Both the position numbers and the translations under genes were made by a program. Below, one piece after another: positions 23,120 to 34,808 of a stretch of DNA of 64,000 nucleotides. A model generated the notes under the pieces. That model was not told the origin of the DNA and searched no databases. It was given only the letters and a program-made list of their open reading frames with translations. How positions within the stretch are numbered: position 1 is the first letter of the stretch; the number at the start of each line of letters is the position of its first letter. The stretch comes from Bagarius yarrelli (lineage: Eukaryota > Chordata > Actinopteri > Siluriformes > Sisoridae), in the NCBI GenBank assembly GCA_005784505.1, contig VCAZ01000038.1:313001-377000 (forward strand), written 5' to 3'.

Positions 23120-23300
23120 GGAAGTAGTGGTGATTCAAATGGTTAAGATGCTAGGTTGTTGGGAAGACCTGGGTTTGAACCCCATCACCTCCAGAGCAAG
23201 ACCCTCGACCCCTCCTGCTCCAGGAACGCTGCATTATAGCTGACCCTACGATCCGATCTTAACTTACTGAGATGGGATATGCGAAGGAAAAAATTCAGGA
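23120..23300 (+). mobile_element. SINE-C copy (single B-box module)
   Basis: GAAGACCTGGGTTTGAACCC is followed by AGAGCAAGACCCTCGACCCC, AACGCTGCATTATAGCTGAC and GATGGGATATGCGAAGG. The 112-codon frame starting at 23272 begins inside this element. Confidence 0.75.
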
Positions 23301-24334
23301 CGCTGTAGAGTCTAGAGACGAAAAAAACACTTCACATTTCCTTCTGTTCAAGGAGCACGTAAGGAAGCATTCTAGATGTTCACTATTTAACCAAGATGAA
23401 CACATCTCAGTCATGGCTGCCACCTTTGACTTAAAATTATCGCTTCATAGTTACGACTTATATGGCAAAAAACTCCTGCTAGGTTCAGTCAAGCGTCTAC
23501 ATGCTGCAGTTTTATGTTCTGAGGCAGCTGCACAGAGGCTCCTATTATACAGAAAATTGTCTCCAGGGCCAGGCATGATTTCTGGAATGCCAAAAATGTG
23601 CTACGTATAGATTAGGCTGTAGAATAGCTGCAAATCGATTCTTTTGCAATCATAAAGGGCAAACAGTGTACACCCCCACATTCCTCTCCTCCAGCAAAAG
23701 CAATCCCATGAGTTATAATAGAATATTACACACTAGTCTTCTCCTCAGCTTGTAAAATGAGCTAGGGGAGTATAATGCCTGATGCCGTTTTGCCACATTA
23801 GTGAACTGAATCATAAACAATGGAATGTGACACAAGATGTCATCAGCCGGGTGGCTACACCGTTGAATCGCACCTCTGAGCGCATTTTACCCACTGATCT
23901 GTACTGCATCTTTGCAATTAAGCAAAAAGAGTGCCATGGAACTTGCTTATTTATTGCTCTTATTTACAACTGTGGTAATGTAACTTAAAAAAACCCTTAC
24001 ATGTTACCTTATTAAGAACATCTTAAAAATAGACAGTTTAAATCATTAGCTATTTATGTGTTATATAAAGCAATACAATGCATAACATCATGTAGAAACA
24101 GGTCAGAAGCAAAATCATAAGAAAATGGTTGTTGGTGCCAGATGGGCGGCACGAGGATTTCTAAAACCGTGGATCTTTTGGGATTTTCACACACACAAGA
24201 TTTTTACACTGAGAACATTCCAATAGGAGCAATCTCAGACAACTCTTTTTGGTCTGCAAACTAAGACGGCCATCCGGACAAGACCTTGAAAACTTTGCTG
24301 CAGAATGTGTAACCTACTGGTTTATCTGGTCAGA
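23301..24334. other. unrecognised intronic sequence
   Basis: Unique DNA. Open frames at 23272-23610 and 23782-23988 carry no family motif and are not supported as genes. Confidence 0.4.
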
Positions 24335-24450
24335 GGAGAACTGACCCCCCGACTGAGCCTGGTTTCTCCCAAGGGTTTCTTTTTCAATCTGTCACCAATT
24401 GAGTTTTGGTTCCTTGCTGCTGTCGCCTCTGGCTTTCCTAGTTGGGGACT
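24335..24450 (-). repeat. repeat E copy
   Basis: GAGCCTGGTTTCTCCCAAGG and GTTTTGGTTCCTTGCTGCTG TCGCCTCTGGCTTTCC are the reverse complement of the AGGAACCAGACTC / GGCAAGGAAAAACTCCC core seen in the + copies. Confidence 0.65.
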
Positions 24451-24959
24451 CACACTGGAGTGTGGCTGCTTGGTTGTATGATAATTAGTGGGATCAGCAT
24501 CAATTTTGAGTTAAGGAGGTCTGGGATGCAGTTCATCCGTAAGGTGTTCTGTGGGGTTAAATCAGAGTGTCGTTCAGAACACCTGAATATGTTCATTTTA
24601 CCTTGGTGCGCTAGGATTTTATATATAAATATAACTCTGTTTGCCATGGAAACGTAAAGTTTTTGCTGAAAGGTGCAAGTTATAGCAAATAACATATGAC
24701 AATATAGTGGCACAGCAAGTATGATTGGTGACTCACAGCCTTAAAGCCCACAACTTAAAACTTGGCTAAAGAGGAGCAGCAGCAGCAGCAAAGAGCCAGA
24801 AAGAAAGTTTGACAGATCGAGGCAAACTGCCCACATAAAGCCTTTTTCACAGAGCATGGAGGATGGATGGCTAAGGATGACCCAATCAACAGCATTTGAG
24901 CTGATGGGTCAATGTGTCCCCAAGACAGGGAAACGCTGATCATGGCAGAACACCCTGCA
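24451..24959. other. unrecognised intronic sequence
   Basis: Nothing recognised except a (GCA)5 run near 24776-24790. Confidence 0.4.
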
Positions 24960-25369
24960 CATACTTAGTGTTCATCAGCCACATGACGTGCACTCTGACC
25001 ACACTGCAGAACAATAGTGTCTTTATGCTTTATTGGAACTTGGAGACCCAAACATTGTTCCAGCATGACAATGCTCCTGTGCACAAAGTCCCTGGATTCC
25101 ATTAAAACATGCTGTGTTGTAGTTGTGCATGTAAGAAAAGGAAAGTTTTTTAAAGTTCTGAACTCAACCAAAAAGAAAACCCTTGGGATAAACTGGAACC
25201 AAGACCTCTTTACCCAACCTAAGTGTCTGAACTCATTCATCTATTGTGGCCATAAGGGAAAATCCCCCCCACAGCCACAGTCAGTAGAAACCAATTCTAG
25301 AAGTGTGGTGGTTATTAAGGATGACAGGATTTGGAAACGTAAGTTTAAAAACACACAATGCTGTCATAA
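24960..25369 (+). mobile_element. decayed Tc1-like transposon, transposase C-terminal part
   Basis: The + frame still reads TLFQHDNAPVHK, the conserved Tc1 transposase segment carrying a catalytic Asp. Downstream sequence resembles the rest of the Tc1 3' coding region, including a CCCCACAGCCAC stretch, but is broken by frameshifts and stops. Confidence 0.7.
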
Positions 25370-25892
25370 GACTGTTTAACTATATTAAAATAATTAATGA
25401 TAGTTCAGGAACAACATTAGTGAATTTAGACTGTATTGATTCTAATGATCCAAAATAAATATTAATACATTTCGACACTGAATCATAAACAATCACTAAT
25501 GAACAACTGAATGTAAAATGTTCTGAAACGGTGAACCTGTAGAACCGCAATAGAGCAACGTTCTTACTATAAAACATTATTACATTAAATCATAACCTTT
25601 TAACATTTGACAAGACAGATTTTTCTAACCATAAATTTATTAATTTACTCTTTATTTATACACACACACCTAAATGCATTTTACTGCACACACACACACA
25701 CACACATATCTATTTTTGGTCCTAAATGTGAGTTAAATGTTCACACATTAACTAGGAAAAGATTCAAAAATGAATTGAGGCGAGTTTGATCAACACATAC
25801 TGATGACATCAGATGGGTACGATTAGTCGATTGAATCAGGATCAAGAAAGGATATTAATCCAGGATCACATTCTACTTGGCAAAATCACATT
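25370..25892 (-). repeat. unclassified ~520-bp repeat, copy A
   Basis: Its reverse complement aligns along its length with 45391-45990. Shared blocks include GATTTTGCCAAGTAG, CGCCTCAATTCATTTTT, GGACCAAAAATAGAT, GTAAGAACGTTGCTCTATTG CGGTTCTACAGGTTCACCG and TTTATTTTGGATCATTAGAA TC. It contains a (CA)n run at 25687-25705. No transposase, tRNA head or clear terminal repeats were seen. Confidence 0.8.
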
Positions 25893-26040
25893 CACTGAGT
25901 TCCACAGTGCTGTGCTGCGGATGTGTCATGTGAATTTTTCTGGAATCTCATGTTCTTAGTTGGGTTCACGGTTTGGGATGGCCTATACTGCTTTAGGTGA
26001 TCTTTTATGTTAAGGCTAAAATGCCTTCCTTTTAACTCTA

Positions 26041-26092
26041 TTCTCTCTCTCTCTTTCTCCCTCTCTCTCTCTCTCTTTCTCTCTCTTTCTCC

Positions 26093-26123
<31 letters not shown>

Positions 26124-26141
26124 CCTCTCTTTCTCTCTCTC

Positions 26142-26172
<31 letters not shown>

Positions 26173-26183
26173 GTCTCTCTCTT

Positions 26184-26230
<47 letters not shown>

Positions 26231-26238
26231 CTCTCCTT
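26041..26238. repeat. (TC)n-rich tract
   Basis: About 195 bp of almost pure pyrimidine on the + strand (CTCTCTTTCTCCC units). The long frames here on both strands are low-complexity translations. Confidence 0.95.
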
Positions 26239-27046
26239 TTATTTGGACAAGGTTGTCCTTTCTGCATTGCCAGACCTTCATACAGAAGGCAAAAAGTCTT
26301 TGGAGAAAAACACATTTTCTTTTCACCTGCAGCACAAGCAAACCTCCCAGTTGCTCCAATTTTTTTTTCTACACTGACTGTCATGCATCACTCAACACAA
26401 CCAACAAGACGCCAGTGAGCTGTAACCCGTGCCGATTCAGAGACCAGAGGAATAATGAGTTATTATTGTGTTATCGCTGTTTATCTCAGTGCCATGTCTG
26501 TGTAAGCCTCTCCACTAATCTCATTAGATTCAACACCCGTTAAAGTGTTTTTCAGATTCCTCATTCATGCACTTTGCAGCCAAATGGGCTCATTCCAGTG
26601 CGTCAAGTATAAACGATTCTCTCCATTTACATGCCATTCACGACAAGGATATTTTGAAAAACACTGCCACCGACAACAAAATAACAACCTCCCACCGAGT
26701 GAGGCTGACTGAGGCCAAGGGTACTCTATTTCTAGAATCACAGAGGCCACCATGGGAAGCTCACTTCGAGAGAAAGAGGTAATTTAAGGTAATCTGGAAA
26801 AGCATGATAAGCAGAATATTTGTAATCAAATTTATGTAAATTTCTAGACAAATATGTGAGATTCAATCGTAAAATGTGAAGAGGAGAAATCAGTTTTCTC
26901 GGCTTTAACTCTTCCTGGATGGCTAAGAAACAATTTTAACTTCCAGAAGAAGTTTGTGTGGGACAAATTTGGCGGTCTTCAAAGAATTTAATGTCCAGCG
27001 CTGTGTCCATGGTGCTCAAATATTCTGAGACCAAGATTGAAGATAA
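26239..27046. other. unique sequence between two polypurine/polypyrimidine tracts
   Basis: No repeat family recognised. The stretch 26390-26560 is non-repetitive and might be conserved; no coding signal. Confidence 0.35.
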
Positions 27047-27272
27047 GACAGAGAAAGAAAGAGAGGGAGAAAGATATAGAGAGGAGAGGGCGAAAGAGAG
27101 AGAGAGAGGGAGAAAGATAGAAAAGGGAGAGGGAGAAATAGACAGAGAAAGAAGTAGATAAAGCTAGAGAGAGAGTGAGGGAGAAAAGAGAGGGAGGGGA
27201 GGAGGAAGGGAGGGAGGAAGGAAGAGAGGGAGAAATTGAGAGAGATAGAAATAGCGAGAAACAGAAATATAT

Positions 27273-27342
<70 letters not shown>

Positions 27343-27351
27343 AAGAGGGAC

Positions 27352-27390
<39 letters not shown>
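27047..27390. repeat. (GA)n-rich purine tract with (TA)n core
   Basis: GA/GGAG/GAAA purines occupy 27047-27267, then (TA)n at 27268-27318, then (GA)n to 27390. Confidence 0.95.
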
Positions 27391-27393
<3 letters not shown>

Positions 27394-28308
27394 TCCTCCT
27401 AATTTTTAGTGACATCTAGGCAGTGAGATCTCACTGATCTTGAAAACTTGAAAACAAACGAGACCTTTTTAACACGTAAAAAACGAGAAGTTTTAACACT
27501 TTTGCCTTCAAGCATGTAAAGATTTTTATCTCATTAAGCTTGCAGCCTAGACAGTGCAAAATCTTCAAAAATATCAAGCAAACACACACACAGACAGACC
27601 TACAGTTTAAAACACATCTTCAGGCAGAGCAACTCCTACTCTTCCACAACGAAAGGCAGAAAAAATCACCTTAAGGCTTGATATGCTCTTTTTCTCTCTT
27701 TCCTTCGTCTCTTTTCCACACACTCTCTTCATTAAGCACAAAATACAGCTCCTGCTGTCTGTATTGTACTTATGCTCCTTCACAGCTTTAAGAACTGCTG
27801 CCAAAACGCATAAAAAAACAGCAAAGCAAAGAAATAAGTGGAAATAAATAACAACTAATTGTTCAAATTTCTGGAAAATCAAACATTCTGAAACTGTCTT
27901 TTTTTAAATCCAGTCTACGTCTTGCTGATTTTGGGATCAGTGCATCAATATTGACTCAATGGCCATGTTTGGGCAAGCATTAAAATGTAAATGTTTAACT
28001 ATGATAGGCAGACGTCTTTGTCCACGCGTCCTGTGACAGCCTTGTCGGTATGGGACCTGCACGACTGGCCAGTTTTAAAACCCTGCATAGTGCGATAAGA
28101 GCCGCCCGCAGTAAAACAACACATACGCTAGTGCTAATTCAAACAGACATGCTGAGCAAACAGAGGTCCAAAATAGTACCTTACTGCCTTTCGCACATTC
28201 GACTGCAGTAAAGACTGAAACGAAACCGTGCAGGCGGAAATGTCGTCCTACTGAATTAAGACATTATCACGTTCTTTAAAGCGGCTGCGTTACTGTGTGA
28301 CAGTGTGT
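27391..28308. other. unrecognised intronic sequence
   Basis: No repeat family or exon seen. The 91-codon minus frame at 27607-27882 has no recognisable motif. Confidence 0.4.
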
Positions 28309-28336
28309 GAGGATGATGATGATGATGATGATGAGT
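28309..28336. repeat. (GAT)n microsatellite
   Basis: About eight GAT units. Confidence 0.9.
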
Positions 28337-28457
28337 GTGTGTTAGAGGCTGTAAGTAAGACAAGCTGTCAGATGGCAGACAGATCGTGCTTTCTCAGTCA
28401 GTTGAGTTGTCATCCAAATTTTGAGTCATATTTAACTCATTTAGTAATATTAATATT

Positions 28458-29400
28458 CAGTGGCGGGCGGTGTATTTGGTACCTGGGCCTTCAGTGGGGA
28501 CCTATCCAACTGATCCACCTCTTAATACCACCACTATCTTGTCGGAATCATATACACATCAATACTAAACAAAATTGCAATATAACACGGTGTGGAATTA
28601 CAGAGAGAGAGAGAGACATTTCCCATATTGAGGGTGAAAACCATTTTTATTAAAGCAAGAAACCCTGTTAAGACTCCAAACCTCTAAACTACAACCGCAA
28701 CTGTACCACATACAACATTTGGAGCAGTTCGGAATTAATATTTATCTAATAAAATCACAAAAAATGAATAAAATATATAATGCATTTAAAGGCTGTAAGC
28801 CATCATTATCGTTCATCGGAACTGGTCTGAAAGTGGCAAACCAACTTTTTCCGGGGTTGAGAAAAGCTAGTTAGCTAGCAATCTCTCCTCACAATGTCTA
28901 ACTTTTCTGGAAAAGTCCGCCTTGAAAACGTATTTTGAAGTATGTATAAGACCAAGTCAATTTCTCCTCCTCCGTCAGCCATGTACAGATGCTTTTGGTA
29001 GTCGAACTTGGCTGTAACAGTTCAACTCTGATCGACCAATCAGTTGACTTTGGCGAATTTAAAATCTAATTGGTTAAAAAACAGTCTTTACCCAATTAAC
29101 AATCTGCCACTGCTAGTATAGTTTAAGCTCCATGGGCAGCACTACTGATTCTGAAGGCTTTGGGCAGATAAGATTAACATGGCAGCAACTGAAACTGAAA
29201 ATCTGATTGGTCAAAAAAATCTAACACTCACATACACATACTGGAAGCAGTGCAGCAAGAGAAACTCTACGAAATAAAAAGAATTAACTGTTAATAACAA
29301 ATTAATACATTTTAATAGAACAAATATTAGAATTTAGGTTGTAAATGTAGGTCAGCCTCTGTTATTCTTTAGGTCAGCAGAGAAGGACGGCCCACCACTG
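28458..29400 (-). mobile_element. hAT derivative carrying a transposase N-terminal exon, copy 1 (943 bp)
   Basis: A perfect 8-bp target duplication TTAATATT flanks it (28450-28457 and 29401-29408). The ends are CAGTGGCGGGCGGTGTATTT on the left and, on the minus strand at the right, CAGTGGTGGGCCGTCC, an imperfect inverted repeat. On the minus strand near 28984-28870 it encodes MADGGGEIDLV followed by FSRRTFPEKLDIVRR. This resembles the N-terminal segment of ZMYM1-like hAT transposases, which from memory reads like EKL.IV..GRPTP. No complete transposase is present. Confidence 0.8.
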
Positions 29401-29449
29401 TTAATATTAACATAGTATTAAACTATAAGTAAACTAGACCGACAGCAAG

Positions 29450-29655
29450 GCTAGTGTTTTCTCAGAGGTTAAATCGCCAGGCTATCAATCAGAAGGTCAG
29501 GAGGTTAAATCCCAGCATCACCGAGCTGCCACTATTATGCCCTTGAGAAAAAACCTTAAAACCTCTGAAAGCTCCAAGGGTAAAAAAAATCATGGCTGAC
29601 TGACCCCAGCTTTACAAAAAATGAAAGAAAAAGAAGCTGAAAATAAAGGCTTCCA
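29450..29655 (+). mobile_element. SINE-C-related remnant
   Basis: A worn tRNA-like head (CAGAGGTTAAATCGCCAGGC, AGGTCAGGAGGTTAAATCCC) is followed by GCCACTATTATGCCCTTGAG and GGCTGACTGACCCCAGC. Confidence 0.55.
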
Positions 29656-31047
29656 CTTTAATGGTGTAAAGTTTATTGCGTACTAAAAACACCACACTGA
29701 GTTTCAAATTGAAGATGAAACCTTTTATTACAGAACCAGAAATTTGACACAGGCAAATAGGAAGTTAGGGTCAGAGTGCAGGATCAGCCATGCTGGAATT
29801 CCCCAGTAAGTGACAGTTTGGCGGTACTGCTGCTTAAACCCTAATTTTCTGATTAACTACCCAGAGTCTTTACCATTCAAGCCACCACTGCTGTCAGAAA
29901 TGGCATGTAAATGTAAAGCATAACAAAACACACCGTCGGTATTTCACTTAATTATGTAAATCCAAGTGTGGCCTTTTTTTTGAGTTAGAAACACTATTGC
30001 TTTCTATTTCCCCAACATGAAGTTCACAAATATACAATCGACGTTCCGATCCTGGCTGACATGACAAGATTTTTACGGAATGTCGGCTTTAATTATGATG
30101 GTAAGTAAATAACGGTGGTGTTATAATTACGGAGATGAGGGACGACTGGAAAATGGATTGACTGTAATTAGGATATTGATATGACATATCGGACCCAGTC
30201 GAGTCGGGGCTCGGCTGATTTTTTTTGCTTAGTGCCGTAACGGTGTTCAATTTGTCGAGGAACGTTATGATGACAAATGTTTGGAAACATTTTTTTACAC
30301 CCAGTGACTAAATAGAGATCAATTAACACTCCTACTCCAAAATATGACAAAGTATAATGACTGTTTTTTTCCCAACAAATAAAATGATTACACTATATGG
30401 GGAACAGTATTAAGACATATTATTACATCTATATATGTTTTTCTTTTAATCTAATTACTGAATCATTCTTGGTTTAGAATTTGCGATTTGAGTCACAATT
30501 TGGTCGTCTAGGACAAATTATTAAAGAATTCTACAATAAAATCTGTTGACATTGACATGGTCACCAACAGCCTTTTGATGGGTGTTTGCGCTAATTTTTT
30601 TCTTTTGGTGGAATTCTGGCAGTGTCAGAAAATTTCAGACACTAACCAGGAACCAATAGAAGCACCGAACCTAATGACGTAATAAGCACGACAACTTTAA
30701 ACCACCCTGGGAAACAGTCCGGTGAACAGAACAGTAAGATTTAGCTTTTTGCTTACTACTATTAAGTCAGAGACCGCTGGTTACTGAACGTGTCACGAAT
30801 TAAAGACGTAAAATTCCAGGCCAGTCTTCTTGTCTGCGTCCGTTTTTGACACGTCCTGACTGTCGTACAGTCTGACATTATGACAGCTGAGATCCATCCT
30901 ACAGTGTGTCATAGGGATCAAGTCCATACACCCTGACAAGCAACAGTCGCTAAATACTATTGAAAATCGTTCAGCCTTAGCCTCACTTTTACTGCTATAA
31001 TAACCTCCGGAAAGTCATTCCATTAGATTTTGGACACAATAGTATTC
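29656..31047. other. unrecognised intronic sequence
   Basis: Mostly unique. A fragment at 30385-30412 resembles the outer end of the Tc1-like family. 30030-30200 is non-repetitive and might be conserved. Confidence 0.35.
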
Positions 31048-31226
31048 CATTCACATTTGCGGCATTTTGGCAGATGCCCTTATTCATATTATATATATAT
31101 ATATACACACACAACTGAGAAATTAAGGAATAAGGGCCTTGCTTATCGGCCCATTGGTGGTGGCTTGGTGGTGATGGAAATAAACTCCAAATTAGTAGCC
31201 CAACACTTAAGCACTAAGTGACCACT
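31048..31226 (-). mobile_element. SINE-B copy
   Basis: Reversed tail TTGCGGCATTTTGGCAGATG, then ATAAGGGCCTTGCTTATCGG and the head-side AACACTTAAGCACTAAGTGA. A (TA)n insertion lies at 31092-31104. Confidence 0.75.
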
Positions 31227-31244
31227 TCTGTGTTGAGGAAGGAG

Positions 31245-31400
31245 GTCTGTTATGCATTTGATGTTTCAATTCACCCCAAAGATGTTCAATGGGGTTAAAT
31301 TCAGGGTTGTGTAAGAACCATTCCAGTTCTGGACCAACCATAACACAACATGCCTTCCTAAAAGAGGCATTGTCCAGCTGGAACAGTATTTAATGCTTTT
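31245..31400 (-). mobile_element. Tc1-like transposon fragment
   Basis: TTCACCCCAAAGATGTTCAA TGGGGTTAAATTCAGG and GGCATTGTCCAGCTGGAACA are the reverse complement of the Tc1-like transposase region covering the FQHDNAP and IEHLW segments. It is short and broken. Confidence 0.65.
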
Positions 31401-31818
31401 AGTTCTGGTGTGGCTATAAGACATTCTATGCAATTGTCTGTGGGTAAAATGTGTGTATGCGGATGTTTTTGGTTGTTTTTCAGAAGCTGGGGTCAGTCAG
31501 GGAAGATATATTACCCCTGGAACTTGGTGCTTTACCTTTGATAAATGATGAAGCCAAACTCCACAATCCTGCACTGTACATCAATAACTGTGTCTGTTAA
31601 GCAGTAATACTTGCAACTTTTAGTGTGTCGAGTAATCTCTAATGGCTGGTTCCGGGCAAAACAAAAGCACAGCAGTGGTGTTAAGTGGTGTTAACATCAC
31701 TGCCCCTACAGTGATGTTAATATCTTGATGAGTCATAATACTTCAGCAAGCTGCCGCACAATGTTTTTTTATTGCTTAGCAGCAGCTACTGAGGGCTGTA
31801 CGCAGTAGTCTTTGTAAC
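31401..31818. other. unrecognised intronic sequence
   Basis: Nothing recognised. Confidence 0.4.
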
Positions 31819-32118
31819 TAGGGGCAGTCGTGGCTCAAATAATTAAGGCACTGAGTTGCTGAGACCAGGAAGACCAGGAAGACCTGGGTTCAATCCCCAC
31901 CACTGCCAGCTGTTGATCTGAAGACAAGTAACACCTGACTTTAAGCCCAACCACCGGCAAACCAACCACTTTTGAGCAAGACCCTTAACCCTTTCTGATC
32001 CAGGGGCGCTGTATCATAGCTGACCCTGTGCTTGGACCGCAACTTACTAAAATGTGATATGTGAAAAAGAATTTCACTGTGCTGTAAAAAGTATATGTGA
32101 CAAATTAAAAGCATTCAC
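31819..32118 (+). mobile_element. SINE-C copy with duplicated B-box module
   Basis: The head GGGGCAGTCGTGGCTCAAAT is followed by a first module ending GACCTGGGTTCAATCCCC and a second module GTTGATCTGAAGAC to GACTTTAAGCCC at 31912-31950. It continues with AGGGGCGCTGTATCATAGCT, GAATTTCACTGTGCTGTAAA and TATATGTGACAAATTAAAAG. Confidence 0.85.
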
Positions 32119-32913
32119 GTTTACAACCCGAGTGCTCGTCAAACTGTTGTAGATTATGTAAAAAAAATCCATGCGCCGCCCCTTTACAAGCAGAGCCATA
32201 TGCAGTCTTATCATACGGCATATGGTGCCATGGATAAACCTGAACGGGCATCACAGAAACACTGACCCCCTGTCTGTAAGCACAGGGGGGCAGCGACCAA
32301 TGGAAACTTGGCCTCTGTTACAAAGCAGCGACAACAATCTGGTCTGGAAAAGATAATGGCTGAACACCTTAAAGGAATAGTTGATTTAGGAATAGTTAAT
32401 GGTGTAATCCAAACAGATATATTTTTTGGAGGCATGCTATTTCTTCACAGGGCTCCTGAATGAGGCTGGTGGTATGCAATTTATAAAAATGATGAGGGCA
32501 AAGACAGAAAAAAATAGTGAATAAGAGGTTTTAACCTTTAATTGTACATTAGCAGACATTTTATGCTTTACAGCTTACATTCATGTTAATGGCAGTTATT
32601 AAAAATGTATATATTTTAGAAGTAAATTCAATATAAAATGTGAGCTAAAATAAAATCGAAACAGAAAGCCAGAAATCACACACCAGGCTAAAAGATCATT
32701 TCTAACTTTGGAAGAGTGTTCCAGGCCAGAGAGTGGCAGAAATCATATTTAATTTACCCTCATGTGGTGTTGACATTTTTATCACCTAGATAATGTTCCC
32801 AGGACTGGTGGACCCAGGACATTATTAGGATTTTAATCACCACAGCCGTCACAATTTATGGAAAAACACTTCAAAGATATTTACTTTAGTTTACAAGCAA
32901 AACAGACATCATT
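32119..32913. other. unrecognised intronic sequence
   Basis: Nothing recognised; open frames at 32171-32435 lack motifs. Confidence 0.4.
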
Positions 32914-33248
32914 CATTTATCCATCCATCCATCCATTGTCTTTACCCGCTTATTCATCATCAGGGTCACTGGGATCTGCCGGGGTTTAACCCAGCTGTCA
33001 TTGGCTGAAAGACAGGGACACCCTGGACAGGTCACCAGTCTATCACAGGGCCACATACAGACAAACAACTACACACACACTCACACACACATTCACTCCT
33101 ATGGGCAATTTAGTATATGTTTTTGGCCTGTTGGAGGAAACCGGAGTACCTGGAGTAAAGCTAGGCAAGCATGGGAAGAACATACAAACTCTACAGAGAC
33201 CTTCTTGCTGTGATGCAACAGTGCTAACCTATAAGCCACCAAGCTGCC
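32914..33248 (-). mobile_element. V-SINE-like copy
   Basis: A short CATC tail, then CCCGCTTATTCATCATCAGG, CACCAGTCTATCACAGGGCC, CCTATGGGCAATTTAG and GCAACAGTGCTAACCTATAA GCCACCAAGC at the head side, all reversed. Confidence 0.85.
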
Positions 33249-34062
33249 GATTTATGCATTATTTATGGTGTATATTTGCAATTTACAAAATATAATTATT
33301 ATGGAAAGTATGGACACTCCTGTTATTAGCATAATTTTCTTTAAACCCGATAGGGTTTACCTCACAGATGTAAATATTATATTACATTCGTTGTCTTGCC
33401 AGAAACCAACCTTATGCTGACTTACTAAATGTTGCAAGTAAAAACCACAATCTTTTGCTTCAGAGACACAGATATTGAAGTATCATGTGGTTTGCTTTAT
33501 TATTAATCAGAATTGTTTTGAAATATGATTAAACCTTGCTGTATTTTGAGGACAGAAAGACAAATATGAAGTCTGCATGCTTCTAAAATCTAGTTTAGTC
33601 TTACTGAAGTGATGAGGTTGTCAATCTGTGACATTTTCCAGCACTTTAGACAGCGAGCTGGTGCCAGACTTCAGCTCCTTTTGATTAAATCAGTCAGGAC
33701 ATGTGAGGGGCTCAAATCTCAGACACTAATTAACCTGCTTCTGCCCACTGTCACTGCAACCAGGGTACCAACCAAAACTGCCAAAAAGTACATGCACATT
33801 AACTGGGAATTGAATGGTTCTGAGACATTAGGAGGGAATGAAAATCCTAATTTTATTGCCTAAACTGGATATGATTGGGCCACTTGAGAAATATTTCATG
33901 CTATGTCATGTCATATGTCAAATGCTTAGGTCAATCATGTGAGACCTGACAAAAAGTGCATCACAAGGATGCTGTTTGTATTTGCTCAGTGATCGTTTTC
34001 ATCTATTTAACTTAGACTATTAATGTACAATTAAACTTTGGCATGTTTCCTTTTTTCCTCAG
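33249..34062. other. unrecognised intronic sequence
   Basis: AT-rich unique DNA, no feature recognised. Confidence 0.4.
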
Positions 34063-34063
34063 T

Positions 34064-34065
34064 AA

Positions 34066-34103
<38 letters not shown>
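34064..34103. repeat. (TA)n microsatellite
   Basis: About 19 TA units. Confidence 0.95.
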
Positions 34104-34107
<4 letters not shown>

Positions 34108-34744
34108 TATACAGTAGCTAAATGGTTGCCATCAGCAAACAAACAGTGGTGACGACACATCGTGAACTCTCCTTGTCCCTAGGTAAGTTTCTCTTCTTGC
34201 TGTTCTGTCCACCAGACAGGTTTTTCCACATTTTCCCTGAAGTTTGTTGCTCGTATTGGTTTGTGATTTGTACATCATCATATGAGATGTCACACTGCAG
34301 AAAAGTGTCTAAAAACTTTTGACACTTCCAGAATTTCATCAGATAAAAAAAAAAACTTAGCGCAACACTCGTTAATCGGCTGTCAGTAAACATATTAATC
34401 TAGTGATTAAATAGATTTCAGCGTAGGATTAAAGGAATCGTTAGGAATCGTGGGAAAGTAATCTTAGCTAGAAATATAGCTGGGACTTTTATTATTAATT
34501 TTTTCTGAATATATTTGTTTTGGATATATATTTATATTCTTTCATTTTATTGGTTTTTTTTTTTTTCAAAATATAAACTTTTAGACTTATTTCGCCCACC
34601 AGCCTGATCCCGGTACAGTAGTTACAAGAGATATAATCTTTGTGTTCCATAATATTCATATTAGTCCTTTTTGTCCTATTATTTATTAAAGAAAAACTTT
34701 TTAACACATCAATTTTTGTAGTTTCCCAGAAAATTTTTGTTCCT
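34104..34744. other. unrecognised intronic sequence
   Basis: AT-rich unique DNA. The frames at 34118-34393 and 34495-34842 show no family motif; the second runs into the telomere-like tract. Confidence 0.4.
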
Positions 34745-34808
34745 ACCCCTAACCTAACCCTAGCCCTATCACTAACACTAACCCTAACCCTAACCCTAAC
34801 CCTAACCT
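34745..34808. repeat. interstitial telomeric repeat (CCCTAA)n
   Basis: Degenerate CCTAAC, CCTAGC and CACTAA units lead into four exact CCCTAA units at 34781-34805. It is internal to an intron, so it is an interstitial tract and not a chromosome end. Confidence 0.92.

Noticed and set aside
23272..23610. 112-codon + frame
   Set aside because: It begins inside a SINE-C tail and shows no family motif.
25892..26543. Long frames of 155-178 codons on both strands
   Set aside because: They are translations of the TC/GA tract, almost only Arg/Glu or Ser/Leu.
34745..34808. Chromosome end
   Set aside because: Unique DNA and nlgn3 exons lie on both sides, so it is internal.
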